Of a stretch of 64,000 nt of DNA, positions 37,535 to 49,400 are shown in pieces. Position 1 is the first letter of the stretch; every line of letters begins with the position of its first letter. The notes below the pieces were generated by a model that was not told the DNA's origin, ran no database searches, and saw only the letters and a program-made list of their open reading frames with translations. Source of the DNA: Serinus canaria (lineage: Eukaryota; Chordata; Aves; Passeriformes; Fringillidae); contig NC_066314.1 of the NCBI RefSeq assembly GCF_022539315.1, positions 47,987,180 through 48,051,179 of the forward strand, written 5' to 3'. The position numbers and the translations under genes were made by a program.

Positions 37535-40500
37535 CAAGTCTGCTACCCCACCTTGGCAAAGGGATAAATACATTTAAATATCTTATTCTGTTTGAAAGAT
37601 AAGCTAGGAAGAGGAGAGTCAAATTAATGCCCCCCCAGAGATAAAACCTGCTATTATGTGTTCAGTATGATCGGGGCCCATTGGCAGTGACAACAGACAG
37701 GCAGAAGCCAGCAGTACTGAAAGGACTTTGTGGTGGCGTACAAAATGACATTCCCCTGAAGTGAATCTGGAAAAAAGGATAAAAACATTTAGAAACCTCT
37801 AAAAGATTTGCAAATTCTACTGTTCTCGAAGCAAAACTATTTTCCTTTTTTTCTCCATTTCTTTCAGTAACCCAAGACGATTCACACTGGCAGTGCAGCC
37901 ATTACTTGGAAATTTCCGTTCCTCCTCACATGAGACATCTTGTGCTGCACATCCCACAAATCGAGCCTACTGCTCTAAGTCTGTGTGGAGGCTCCAGGCC
38001 CACCCGCAGGGTTTGATTCTTGCACCAAACCCAGCTTGGTAAGTGGTTTCCTCTTTCTTTTATCCAAGCAAACCCTTTGCCAGAGGTTAATCACTGCTTC
38101 TTTACAGACATCTGTACAATTTTTTGTTCTTGTTCTATTTCCTAGGACAATTGTACATTCTCCTTACAGCTTCCAGACTTAACTATTTATTTGTGTGGTA
38201 CATTGGGCTTGGTAGGGAAATTTTCTCACCTTGGCAGAGGCCTGCAGGCTGAGTTTCACCACGGCCATTTTGACAGGACACTTGCACCACATCCCAGAAA
38301 CTTGTCTTCTTCTGGGTTGAGATGCTGCTAGTGCCAAAAAACATCCATGGAGCTGCAGGAATACCCATAACGGCAGCAGCAGGGAAGGCTGTGGTCAGAC
38401 CACAGGGGTGTCAGCATCCACAGCAGATTACTTTGAAGAAAAGGAGGTGAGAGAAGGAGTAATGAAGCCAGCACGGGAGGGTGTACAGCTGAGGGAAAAG
38501 TGGGACCAGGGCTCTGTATTGGCTAAAGACCCTGCCCGATGCCTGCAACATGGGCATGCAGCCCTTTGGGTACTTTTGATGGTAGCAATGTGTGACACAG
38601 CTGCCTCACTCCTCAGAGCTCCCTTCCTGCCTCTGAAAGGGCTTCCTTCCCCAGCAGGGTATGGCATGCATACATGTGCCTATGTGTGTGTACAAATGTG
38701 CCTGCCTGTCTCCCTGTGTGGAGGAGAAGTGCTGGGATCTCCCAGCCAAGCAGTGAACTTCAGGGGAAGGAAGTGCCTCCACCTCCCACCCGAGGCAAAA
38801 GAATTTCTAAAAACTAATTCCCCAATACGAGTGCCAAAAAGTTAATGAGCTTTGCTTCCCCAACACCCCTGCCAAGACATCTCCCCCTTCCTGGGGTGCT
38901 CACATGGCAGCTGGACTCACCACAGCTCTGTTTCTCTGCACGTGGCCTTCCCTTGTGAGGTACCATTTGCCAGAGAACTAGGTGCTAGGCAGGGAAAAAA
39001 TGTGAGAAAGGGCCTTGGGATCACCAGAAGTTGTACTGTCCTGGGCAGGAAGGACACCTAGAGCTGCCTTTTTGCATTTCCCTGCTCTGAAAACACTCTG
39101 GCAGCTTGGATGGAGACAGTTTTGGGAGCTCTTGGAACAAGCCTTGGCAGGAGGCAGAGTCCAGGAGGTGCCAAGAGCAGCAATAAACCAAGGGGTTGAA
39201 ATCAGGATGGGGAAATCCAAGAGCTGTGATGTTGGGCCATGGGAGATCACTGGGTGGGACAGCAAGAGACACATTCTTGTGGCTACTTCTCTCTCAAAAA
39301 CAAGGCTGTCTGTAAGGACCTAGGCTGTCTGTCAGTCATATCTTCCTACTCACATCTGCTAAGGACAACATGGTCCTCAGCAAGAGCAGGGATCCTTGCA
39401 GCATTGTAGCACAAGAAGTCTGAGCTTGACAGAAAGATACAGGAGTCAGATGAGCCTGGGGAAGGCATGGGGGCTGAAAGAAAACGAATGACCCTTAAAA
39501 AGGCTTTGACAGTTTGGCTGCCACTGATACCCCAAAACCAAGACATGAATGGTCTCAAATAGAAGCTCCAGGCTGCCTAGAGCTTCTTTTGAAACACTGC
39601 TGCTGTACTGAATCCCCACCACAGCTCCCAGGGGCAATGCCCAGCTGTGTTGCAGTTATTCTCAAGCAATTTTGCTGAAGAAAACTGAGGCCATCTCACT
39701 CCCATTGAAGCAGGACTTTCCCTCTCTGTCTCAGAGCTTTGCTGGGGTACAGATGGGGGCATGTGCCTTGGTATTCAATTAGCAAAACTATGCAGCTCTT
39801 CATCCTTCCCAGCCATCTGCCTGGAGGGCTGCACTGCTATTGGAAGCCCAGAGCTAAGGGAGACATAGGAAATCCTGAGAACAAAGGAAATATGCCAAAG
39901 AGCACCTCCAGAGCTGAGTGGTTTTCCAATTCAAAGCAAGCCAAATCTACTCTGGCATCTAGCTTTAGAGACTTCTATCCCACCCCTGGGTAAATGTAAT
40001 TTTTTGGAGTATTAATTCAGATGGTTATGAATGACCCTATTTACGGGGTCTCTGCTATGTTTGTGCCTCCTAAGGCTCTGTGGAACAAGTAGTAATTTTC
40101 TGGGGCACTGCCATCCACAAGATAAACTGCAGATATGAGCATTCCTGAAAGAGCCAATCTTGGGAGCTGCCAGGGACGGGACTGTTGTGGTGGGAAATGA
40201 GTCAGCTGGAGCTATCATCTGGTCTGGTCCCTGCTCTTGTCTTTGCTACATCTGGAGCTGTTTTCAGGAAACACCACTCCTGTCCCAGAGGCACCAGGAC
40301 ACACTGCTCGTGCCTGGAGGAGGAACCACAAAGAAACAAGAGGTGACAATCAATCTGGGAAGGGAGAGAAATTATGTGGAATGGACAGGTCCTGTCCTGT
40401 CCACTCCCATCCTGGGGAGAAAAGGGTGAGGCTGAATGAGACATGGCTCAACTCCTGACCAGAGCCCACAGCTTTCAAGGAAGCCCCAATAGCTGTGTGT

Positions 40501-42239
40501 CCACAGGACCTCTGCCCAAAGCCATCCCATAGTACCCAACCAAGTCTGTTCAGTGCCTTCCTCCACCACATATCAAAAAGCTGTGTGCTTCAGCCACCAT
40601 GCCCACAGCCTTTCCACCTCCACTTCCCTCCAGCTAGTCCTCTCTGACTATTTAGCTTGTTGCTTTCTGGCCCATGTTTTTCCCCCAGCTGCCCTACATA
40701 GTTGCATCCTCTGTGCCCAGCCTGTGACCAACACACCTCCCCAGCTCATGCATGCCAGGAACTCTCTGCTGCTCACTGTGCACAGGACACTACACAACAT
40801 GACCCTGTTCCTGGTTGCAATGGCAGCAGCAAACACAATAAAGAGGATGACAGCATTTGCATCATCTGCTGTCACTGCCCATAAATATTTCTCTGTAGTG
40901 TAGTAGGCAGACTCCATTACAGGATTGCTTAGGATTCTCATCTGCAGCAAACTCCTTCTGCCAGGCTGCTGTGTGATGGCATTAACCATCTTCAATAAGA
41001 AGCCTTCCTCCCACATCTCAGGGGTTTCTACCCTGCTCCTCTCAATCTTCCACAGAACCTGGATTTTTCCTGGCTGATCTGGGTCTCTCTGCCTTGTCTT
41101 TGCATCTGCTGAAGTTCCTAGGAAGATCAAATTATTGAAATCACCTTCCTCTCCAAAATACAAGTTTATTTCAGTGAAGAAACATGGTTTACAGCTGAGG
41201 CTCAAACCCGCAAGGAAAACAGGTGTTCTTCTCCTGATGCTTTGTCTTTCTCACAATTTGACAATTTTGGTTTCAGTTGTACTGGAAAAGCTACCATCAA
41301 CTCTTGCCAGCATGGCCTCAACAATCTTTGGAATGCAAAACTAATGTCTGTCACATTGTATGTATTCAACTGACGCACCTCAGAAGTGCACACGGCTCCT
41401 CATTCCCCCTGCACTACAAGAACGTGTTCAGGCCTCTTCTTTGGCCAAAAGGACACGAGTTCTTATGTCTGTATGAAGGCACATCAAGGAGAAGTGTGAC
41501 AAATCTTGTCTCTTCAGGCCTTACTGGATATGACCTTCTGGTGACTACCAGTTTATACAGCAGTAACAGGGCATATCCATGGGACCTTCATGTCTTCGCA
41601 TCTCCAGTTCTGATTTTATCAAGAATCTAGATTAATCTGCATCTTGATGGATTCAAAAAATAAAGAAGGTGGATTTATTAATAAATGTTTTCACAGTGAC
41701 CTCTTCCCCCAGTGCAGTTTCCTCACACAGCATCCTCTCTAGGAGGAAAGAGAGGATGCATGGACGCAACAAGTGCATGGACGCTTCCCATGGCCCAAGC
41801 TGTGTGCCACTGGGTGAGTAGGGCTAAGGACATGCTCCCTAGCAGGGTGCACACTGCCAGACAAAAGAACTGGCCAACCCAGTTGAACAGAGCAGCCTAC
41901 ACAGAAGAATCTCTAGCCGAAGGTATTTACCCAATTATTGGAGGTTTCAAAACACAGGTTACCCAAACACCTGAAACTATGTGTTAATGCATAGCTGGCA
42001 CTAGGGGGAAAGAAAAACATCTAAAACACACCTAAAGTTCACTAGAACTGTGTGTCTGATGAAGAAGTGCATCAACTGTTAATATGCACATAGGCAATTT
42101 TCCATTCAGCAAGAAGAGTAGCAGATTATACTTAAAGATGGGAGAAAGGCACAGTGGTCCAATGCTTCACGAGCGCCCTTTGCTTCCCTCCCCACAGCAG
42201 GGAAACCCAAAAGCAAGATAAAATCCTTTGCAGGCTGTT

Positions 42240-42295
42240 TGAAAAACACAAACACACTCTGGATCAGGAGAGGGTTTAAAGTGCACACTTTTATT
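42240..42295 (-). terminator. Poly(A) site, probably of ZC3H7B
   Basis: On the minus strand AATAAA lies at 42295-42290. About 28 nt further on comes a strong GU-rich element (GAGTGTGTTTGTGTTTTT, about 42262-42244). The order and spacing are those of an efficient mammalian/avian cleavage site. Confidence 0.6.
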
Positions 42296-43392
42296 TTCTA
42301 TTACAAAGGCTAAAAGAAGCAAGTTTGGTTTTTCTTTCTTTATTTAAGAACAAAAACAAAAATGTTGTTAAAACATCTACATATTTATCCTTATACTAGA
42401 CCTTATGAAAGATACTAAGTTCTTTTTTAATTGTAAAGCGTGGTATTCTTAAATTATATTAATATGAAGACATATTAAAGGACTCAAAATCATTACTACC
42501 CAGCTCAGAACTGCAGCATCCCCTTGCTATCTTTTCCTTTCACTTGCTAAAACCCATCAATTTTTGACATACAGTTTCATACAAGCTAAGTAGGGTATTT
42601 TTTTGTTGGTTGTTGTTTTGTTGTTGTTTTTTTTTTTTTAATTCTCCTAACTCCAATCCCAGTGTCACCTAAATCCCTGCCCCTACCAAAGAATTTGGGA
42701 AAAGATTTTCACTAAGTCCTTCAGCATTTAATAAGTTTCTGCTCTGTGTGAATGTCTGTAGTTATTTTACAGGATATGAGATTTTCTTCTAATGTTATAA
42801 AATTAAAACATCACTTCCTTTGTTAAAAACTCTTAAATTTGGTTCTGTGCTGCAGAATTTTCTTCTTCTTCTCTCACACAAATAAAGAGAGAGTTATCAC
42901 AGGGTCTTGGGAACACACCACTAAAGCAGCCTCTACAACTTGTGGTTTATCTGCTGTAGAGCTGCGAGCACTGAGCATTTCTGCTGAGAGCACATAATGT
43001 GCTGAAGAAAACCCTCTTGGCTTGATAAAGCAAGCCTGGGAAATCAAGTGTGAAACTTCCTGCCTTTCACAATGTCCCTATAAATAATATAAGCTAAGCC
43101 TTACATTAAAACTTTACTCACTAGATAGCAGTATAATACTCTCTCACTGAGATGGGACTGCAAGGACATCCTAAAGGGTTTCAACAATGTGAACAAGGAA
43201 ACCTGTCCCATCTCAAAGTTTATACCTATCTATCTTTTGTTATTTCCCTTTCCCTATCCCAAATAAAAGGCTTCATAATTAAACTGGAGATGCTGCGTTT
43301 CCTGGCTTGAGTCCTTTTCCTTTACCCTCATTTAAAAGATTCCTTCGATACCACACACATATAATATTATATAGAGCGATATATTTAATACC

Positions 43393-43433
43393 TGTGTATA
43401 TATGCTTCATGGGAAGGGTCACATATATACACA
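43393..43433. repeat. 12-bp stem hairpin in ZC3H7B 3' region
   Basis: TGTGTATATATG at 43393-43404 and its exact reverse complement at 43422-43433, with a 17-nt loop. Confidence 0.9.
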
Positions 43434-44072
43434 CTAAAACAAGTCTGGTGACGAAGTACTGCAACACCACAGACCAGGTTATCATATCAGGGAAAACAAA
43501 GAGACACTTGATGCAACCCCCATGACTGTGGGCCTACCTCACCTCACTTCACTCTCACCTCACCCTCTCCCCATCTCAGCCCCAGCCCGAACCTCTGAAG
43601 CCCCACTGAGCAGCTCAGCTCTCATTGCAGAGAGGGGGAGAGGGGACAGTGACCCACTCTGTAACTTGTTTAGGTTACATGAGAAATCACGGCTCAGCGA
43701 ACGCTAGAGTCACACTAGAGATGCAGGTTTGTTTTAAAAAGAAAAAACACATTCCAGTGTGCCCCAATCCAGATTTCCTTCCTTGGCATCTCTGCCCAAG
43801 AAGAGCAGAACAAGATAACCCAGGAGCTGATGCCTGTCTCCTCCCATCTCTAAAGTTGACCACTTGAGCACAAGGATGACCAGGAGAAGGTACCATAGCT
43901 ACCACAAAGAACAGAGGAGAAAATACAGCACCTGACCACTCAAAAACTGCCATGTCTGATATTGCTCATAGCAAACCAGAGACTACCATCCATATTTTAA
44001 GGAAGAGGGAAAAAAGCTCAGCAGAAAAGTGGTTAAGTTGCCCAGGAAAGAGGCTAAGTCCCTATCCCCACA

Positions 44073-44193
44073 GGTATTTAAAAATACATGTATATGTGGC
44101 ACTTTGGGACATGGTTTAGTCTGGGAATTGGCAGTGCCAGGTTAACAACTCGACTTGATGATCTTTGAGGTCTTTTTCAACTTAATGATTCTA
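44073..44193 (+). mobile_element. CR1 LINE 3' end fragment
   Basis: It reads TACATGTATATGTGGCACTT, GGGACATGGTTTAGT, then GACTTGATGATCTTTGAGGT and TTCAACTTAATGATTCTA. This is the plus-orientation tail of a CR1 subfamily. Confidence 0.8.
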
Positions 44194-45226
44194 AGTGCAG
44201 AAGTGTATTCAGTTTACTCAGAGCACACTGTGTCTCTGGAAAGATTCCAGCACTCTGCTCCATAACTGGACCCTAACTATCCCAGTGGAGCTGAAGCACC
44301 CTCCTGAAGGCTGGTTTAGAAAGACAACAGCTGCCCCACACCATCTTCACATCTCCTGATTTCCTCATCCCATCTGTCCTGAAGCTCTGAACCCCAAGGA
44401 TATGGGAGCAGAGAGGAATGGGAGGACGCAGCAATGCCAAACCACCAAGCGGTTCAAGGCCAGATTGTATTTACCATGGATACAGCTCTACCAGCCCCAA
44501 GGGCTCCGAGACTGCTGTCCCAGAAGAATCTGTATGAAAAAGACATCCCTGACAAAGGCTGGGAGGGAGATGTGTTTGTGTTTGACTGGATGGTGCCATC
44601 CATGCATGCAGAACTGCAGAGCACAGCTGGACTGCAGAAGAGAGAAGGAGAGGAAAGCTCAGAACAGGGAACACGTTTACTGCTTACAGGATGAGACTGC
44701 CAGAAAGGACAAGGCTGGCATGCAGAGCAGTACTGCTTCTCACTGCTGCCCCTTATAAAAGCAGCAAAACTTCTGTCCCAGAGTTCAGCATTACTGATTA
44801 CCTCATGAAAGCACACATCAGGCAGCACAAGAGCAGGCCATGGCTGGGTCCCACTCATTCTCCACCACTGTCCTTGCTCTGGGTCACATCCTGGTTGCAC
44901 TGTGCATCCGCAAGCTCCCTGCTCTGGCTCTGAGGAGGAGGGAACTGGACCTCTGGTACTGGTAAGTGCTTCCAGCTGGATTCCTATTAGCTTAACATTG
45001 CCTGTGCTGTGCAATGGTGTCCTTTTAAATGGGTCCCCACCCAGTTCTTCTGGCAGTGCAGGGAAAAATGCAGCTCTACGTAACCAGAAACACATGCCAT
45101 TTAAAGAGTAAGAAAGAACACCATTACCTCCCTCCCTCCCTCTCTTAAGGACACAAGGCAACACAGAAACACAGGATCCTTTTGGTGACCACCTCCCTCA
45201 TGACTGATACTGCTGTGTGGACTTCA

Positions 45227-45245
45227 GTGACACACGGTGTGTCAC
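45227..45245. repeat. 19-nt perfect palindrome
   Basis: GTGACACAC and GTGTGTCAC around one central G, in the proposed ZC3H7B 3' UTR. Confidence 0.9.
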
Positions 45246-45659
45246 AGATTCCACTACACCTCCTGAACACCTGCCACACACTGAAAAAGACATCTAATGA
45301 GAAGTCACCAACTTGCTTTCTGAGTACAGTCAGCTGAAGTTTGAAGTCACTTACAACCGTGTTCCTGCTGCTGCAAGCAGTTTCATTACTTTGCTGCTTT
45401 TAGCTTGCACTCCTTATACCACAAGCTGTTATCCTCCTCAGCACCAGTTGATGCCTCAGGGCAATACAGACAGCTAGAGCATAAGCCTCTATCTCTTAAG
45501 CCAAATCTAGTGGTTTTCCTTCTTTGCACCACAATTTCTATTTCTTTTGGTACCAAACTCCCAGAAGAGCAGGAGAGCTGCAGCAGAGTAAGTGGTGCTT
45601 AGTCTGCAGCACTGAGAAAAGGAACATATGAAATTTATGGTTACCTTTTCACCAGATTT

Positions 45660-45822
45660 CATAAAATCATAGAATGGTCTGAGCTGGAAAGGACCTTAAG
45701 ATCATCTAGTTTCAATCCCCCTGTCATTTAGAAGGACGCCTTCTACTAGACCACATTGCTTAGAGCTCTATCCAACCTGGTCTTGAATGGTTCCAGGGAT
45801 GGGGCATCCACAACTTTTCTGT
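45660..45822 (-). mobile_element. CR1 LINE 3' end fragment
   Basis: It begins AATCATAGAATGGTCTGAGC and continues GGACCTTAAGATCATCTAGT. It then carries the segments CCAACCTGGTCTTGAATGGT and GGGATGGGGCATCCACAACT, all typical of CR1 in reverse orientation. It lies inside the proposed ZC3H7B 3' UTR. Confidence 0.88.
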
Positions 45823-46219
45823 CCCTCTCTCTCGGCTCTGTCCTCCAGACCTCTGCAGTCATACTCTGAATTGAAAGACAGAAGAATGACACAAGGAGAA
45901 ATTCTCTGATTTGCAGCCCAATACAGACTGAATTAATTCCTTGGAATGAAGGACAGTGAAAACAAAAAGATGAAGTGGAAGGAGAATTTGGGGGAAAGAA
46001 GAGAGAAATAATGGATCACAAACTCAGTGAGCGTGGCGTTGCTGGCCAACGAGAATTAAATTCACAAATTCGTTCACTAATAAATCATCATCTCATAATC
46101 TTAAAACAAAAGAAAAACGAAAGTTCTCATTGCAAGACACAGATCTCGCTCACCCTGCTACTGCCACTTGGAAAACCCACCCCGTGTTTCTGCAGCTGAC
46201 AGACTCCCCCCAGCTCATA

Positions 46220-46412
46220 CTATACGTCATCCCGCAATAGGAAGTTGTATTTCCCGAAGTCGTCATCCCTGGGGCAGAGCAGCATGTCCTTGCGAGCTTT
46301 GGCCAGTTTCTGTTTCAGCACTTCCCTCCGGTCCAGCCACTCCGTCAGTTCGTCCTGCCCATGGGCGTAGCGACACTCCTCTCCCTCAGGACAGGCCTTG
46401 TTCTTCTGGAAC
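46220..46412 (-). CDS. ZC3H7B: ZC3H7B terminal coding exon
   Basis: The acceptor is TGGCAG|G, completing an Arg codon. The exon finishes the CCCH finger as RFQKNKACPEGEECRYAHGQ. A charged helix follows (DELTEWLDRREVLKQKLAKA) and then RKDMLLCPRDDDFGKYNFLL and RDDV before the TAG at 46222-46220. Confidence 0.95.
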
Positions 46413-49400
46413 CTGCCAGCACAAGGAGCGCAGTCAGGAGGGCACCCCCAGTACACGGGTTTGAGCTCTCTGTCTGGGATACTTGATCAGGACCCACTGA
46501 AATATGCTGTGAACTCTCCTTTTTAAGGGTGAGCTGATTGTCCTACAAACCCATGTGCAGGTGGGAAAGACATCAAGGTTGGGAAAAAAACCAGAGCAGC
46601 AAAAACAGCAGTGGCTACAAGGGGATTTAGTCAAGAGCACAAATAAATGTGAGCTGGAACTGGACCAGCAGGGATGAGGAAAAAACAGTGCACAAGAGAG
46701 GAAATGCCAGGTAACCACCATGAAAGACAAGAACCTTCTTGCTAACCAAAGTGGCATTTTTAACCATCACAAGTTTTCTGAAGGCACATTAAGGTGCTGA
46801 TTCAGAGGGCGTGAGACATTCAAACCATTTAATAAGGCACCTAGGATTCCCCCAAGCACTGGGCCAAGGAGACTGCTCAGCAGCCTGAGAGCATCCTGGC
46901 TATGAAGACCATAGGTACAGACAGGAACCTCTCCTTTTCTAAAGACACATGCTCAGGAATGTGTTTTTATCCCTCAGTATTGTGGCTGAGCACCTCTGTG
47001 ATCCAACAGTAGCCCCAGTGTCACCCAAACCTGTCATCTCATCCCACTCCTCCTCCATGGAGAAGTCTCCAAGAACTCTGTGAGAGGCTGAGGAGGGATG
47101 ACAGAGGCCCTGGGCCTGTTAGCCTGTCCCTGCAGCAGCAGCACAGGAGGGAGGTGAGATAATGGTACCTCTCGCAGAGCCGGAATTCGCCCATGGGGAA
47201 CCGGTAGCTCCAGCAGCTGGAGTCACTGTCTGAGGTGAAGACCTTCTCCTTGTGCTTCTCTGACTGGATGTGCTGCTGCCATTGCTTCTTGCTGTTGCTG
47301 TTTTTCCCACAGAGCCAGCAGTGGTAGCCCATCTAACCAGTGCAGACAGGGAAAAACGCCAGTCAGTGCAATAACATTCACGTTCACGGGCCTTCCCTAT
47401 GCTGGCACTGCCTCTCCCCCTCTCCTTCCAGAGCATCCTGGAAGCTCCACTCAGTCTATGACTACCCACACTTCTCTGCCATATTGTCTTTGAGGAACTG
47501 TGCTGACACTAAAGGGGAACAGAGGAGATGCTCTGTCAGAGTTTATCTATGACTCAAACAGGCTTAAGGGACAGTGCAGCTCAGTTCATTGACATGGTCC
47601 CCCTGCGCCTGCTGATGGCCCCAGTGGGGTCTCATTGCAAGGTTCCCAGATTCACAGGCAATGCAAGACTCTTCAGCAGCACTGATCCTTATATCAGTAC
47701 CACCCATGGCATAAGGAAACACTTCTGCCTCCTTGAAGTTTTTCAAGGCTTCTGTACCAGCTCTTTTCCAAGCTTCCCCCTCTTCTGACAGGCCTGCAAT
47801 GGTTTTGCCAGCTTGCCCAGCAGCAGGCAGGAGCCCTGGAGAAAGGCTGAGCCCACGCAAAAGGGAACCTAAGGTAGACTCCTAATGACTTAGGGATTAA
47901 CAGAAAAGCCATTGTAGAACCTTGTTGACCCCAGGTCGATCTCTTCCCACTTCAGCTGTGCTGCCCCTGCTGTGCTGCTCTGAGCTGTCCATTTAACCTA
48001 TGTTAATACAAGCTCCGTTCCACTAGAGCAATGCAGTCCCTGCTAGCCACACCTGGAGCACAGGAGAGAGGCAGGCTGGCAGCACTGAGGAGGAGGAGGA
48101 ATGAAGGACAAGAGATCAGCTTATTACCATGATGTCTGCATAGTCAGTGGGCATCTGGATCTGTTTCTCCCCTTCTCGTGAGGTGAGTGGTGTTCCCTCT
48201 CCAGGCTTCCCAGGATTGTGTTTCTTTAGCCACATGTCATAGGTCTGCTGCATATCTAGTACTGCACAAAGGAACACATGAAGCCACTCAACAACGTCCC
48301 AGCCATGCACAAACTATGAGAAAAAGACAAATGCTGGGGCAGCCCTTCCCTCCCCTTGCCTGTGCAGCAGCCCCAGACTGAAGGCCTGTGCCCCATGTCA
48401 CCTCTTCAGATAAGACCCCTGGGGAGAGAAGCCAAATTCACAGCACACTACCTGGCATGGGGGGTGTCTTCTACCAGTCCAGGGGCAACTGTGACAACAG
48501 CCACACAAACTTTTCAGAAAGGTGGCAAAGTGCTGCAAGATCTCATTGGAATTCACCCCACAATATGATTCTCCAAGAGGCTTGTTTCTACTTGACCTCA
48601 GGAGATATCTCATCCAGCCAGGAAGCTAAGGCATGGCTGGTTTCAGATCCATCTCTTCCTTCTAAGCCCAAGCTTCATTCTCAGCACTAGAGAGGGAGGA
48701 CAGCCCCTAAGCAAGTTTGCCACTGGAAGCACTGCAGAGAGGAGGAAGACCTAATGATAGCTTGCCCTAAGTTCAAAACCTGCCCAGAGAACTGCAGTCA
48801 ATGTTGCTTTTGATTTAAAAGCCACTCAACATACTTCTGAGAAGGAAAATTTGAGGTGGAAGCTTTAACTAGACATCTGCCCTTGGAAGATCAGCTCCTG
48901 AGAGAGGCTATGGAAACATAAATGTTTGCAGATATCAATATGATGCTCAAAGTGTGATGCATTAGTGATTGACTCCTTGCTAAATGAGTGATTGAGGAAC
49001 TCGAGGTAACTGGGGATAAATGAATGCAAATTCCCCCAAACTGAGACAATGCTGTTGTTTCAAGATTCACCTTTATGCTTGAGCAAACACACCCAGACTG
49101 GTCTGATGTGCTTTAAAGGCCCAAGCAATGGAATGCTTTGAACTGCAACAAGTAACAGTTTGGCTAAGCAGAGAGAAGGACCCTCCACAGAACCAAAAAA
49201 ACTCAGGGGAGGCCTGAAATCCTTCAGGCTTTCCAGCAGCTCCAACAGAGGTAGGTGAGCACGTGGACAGCTGGCCCTTTTTCCCCAGCCTCCTGTTCAC
49301 CTGAATAAACAAGGATTTCTGCCATGGAGCTGGCTGTCCAGGATACGGGCTACCCCCAACTGTCACGAAAAAGATAAGCCTGCAGAATTAAATACAGACA

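Larger units (their letters stand above)
29900..42239. other. Intergenic region between ZC3H7B and TEF
   Basis: About 12 kb of unremarkable sequence. I see a 21-nt palindrome (30040-30060), a CACGTG at 32771-32776 and another at 38939-38944, a short CR1 tail near 35.8 kb and an ATCC/GTCC microsatellite at 37491-37534. Open frames up to 185 codons occur (for example 40648-41205, minus) but none resembles a known protein or has exon-like borders that I trust. Confidence 0.6.
42265..46219 (-). other. Probable ZC3H7B 3' UTR
   Basis: About 3.9 kb run from the stop codon to a good poly(A) site with no conserved ORF. The segment becomes AT-rich towards its end (42.3-43.4 kb), as 3' UTRs often do. 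It contains two CR1 tails in opposite orientation (44073-44193 and 45660-45822), a 12-bp stem hairpin (43393-43433) and a 19-nt palindrome (45227-45245). A (TTG)n/T-rich patch at 42600-42640 reads as CAA/A repeats on the sense strand. Confidence 0.55.

Noticed and set aside
44454..45164. 236-codon minus-strand frame below ZC3H7B
   Set aside because: It lies in the probable 3' UTR after the gene's own stop, has no domain and is not in frame with the terminal exon.
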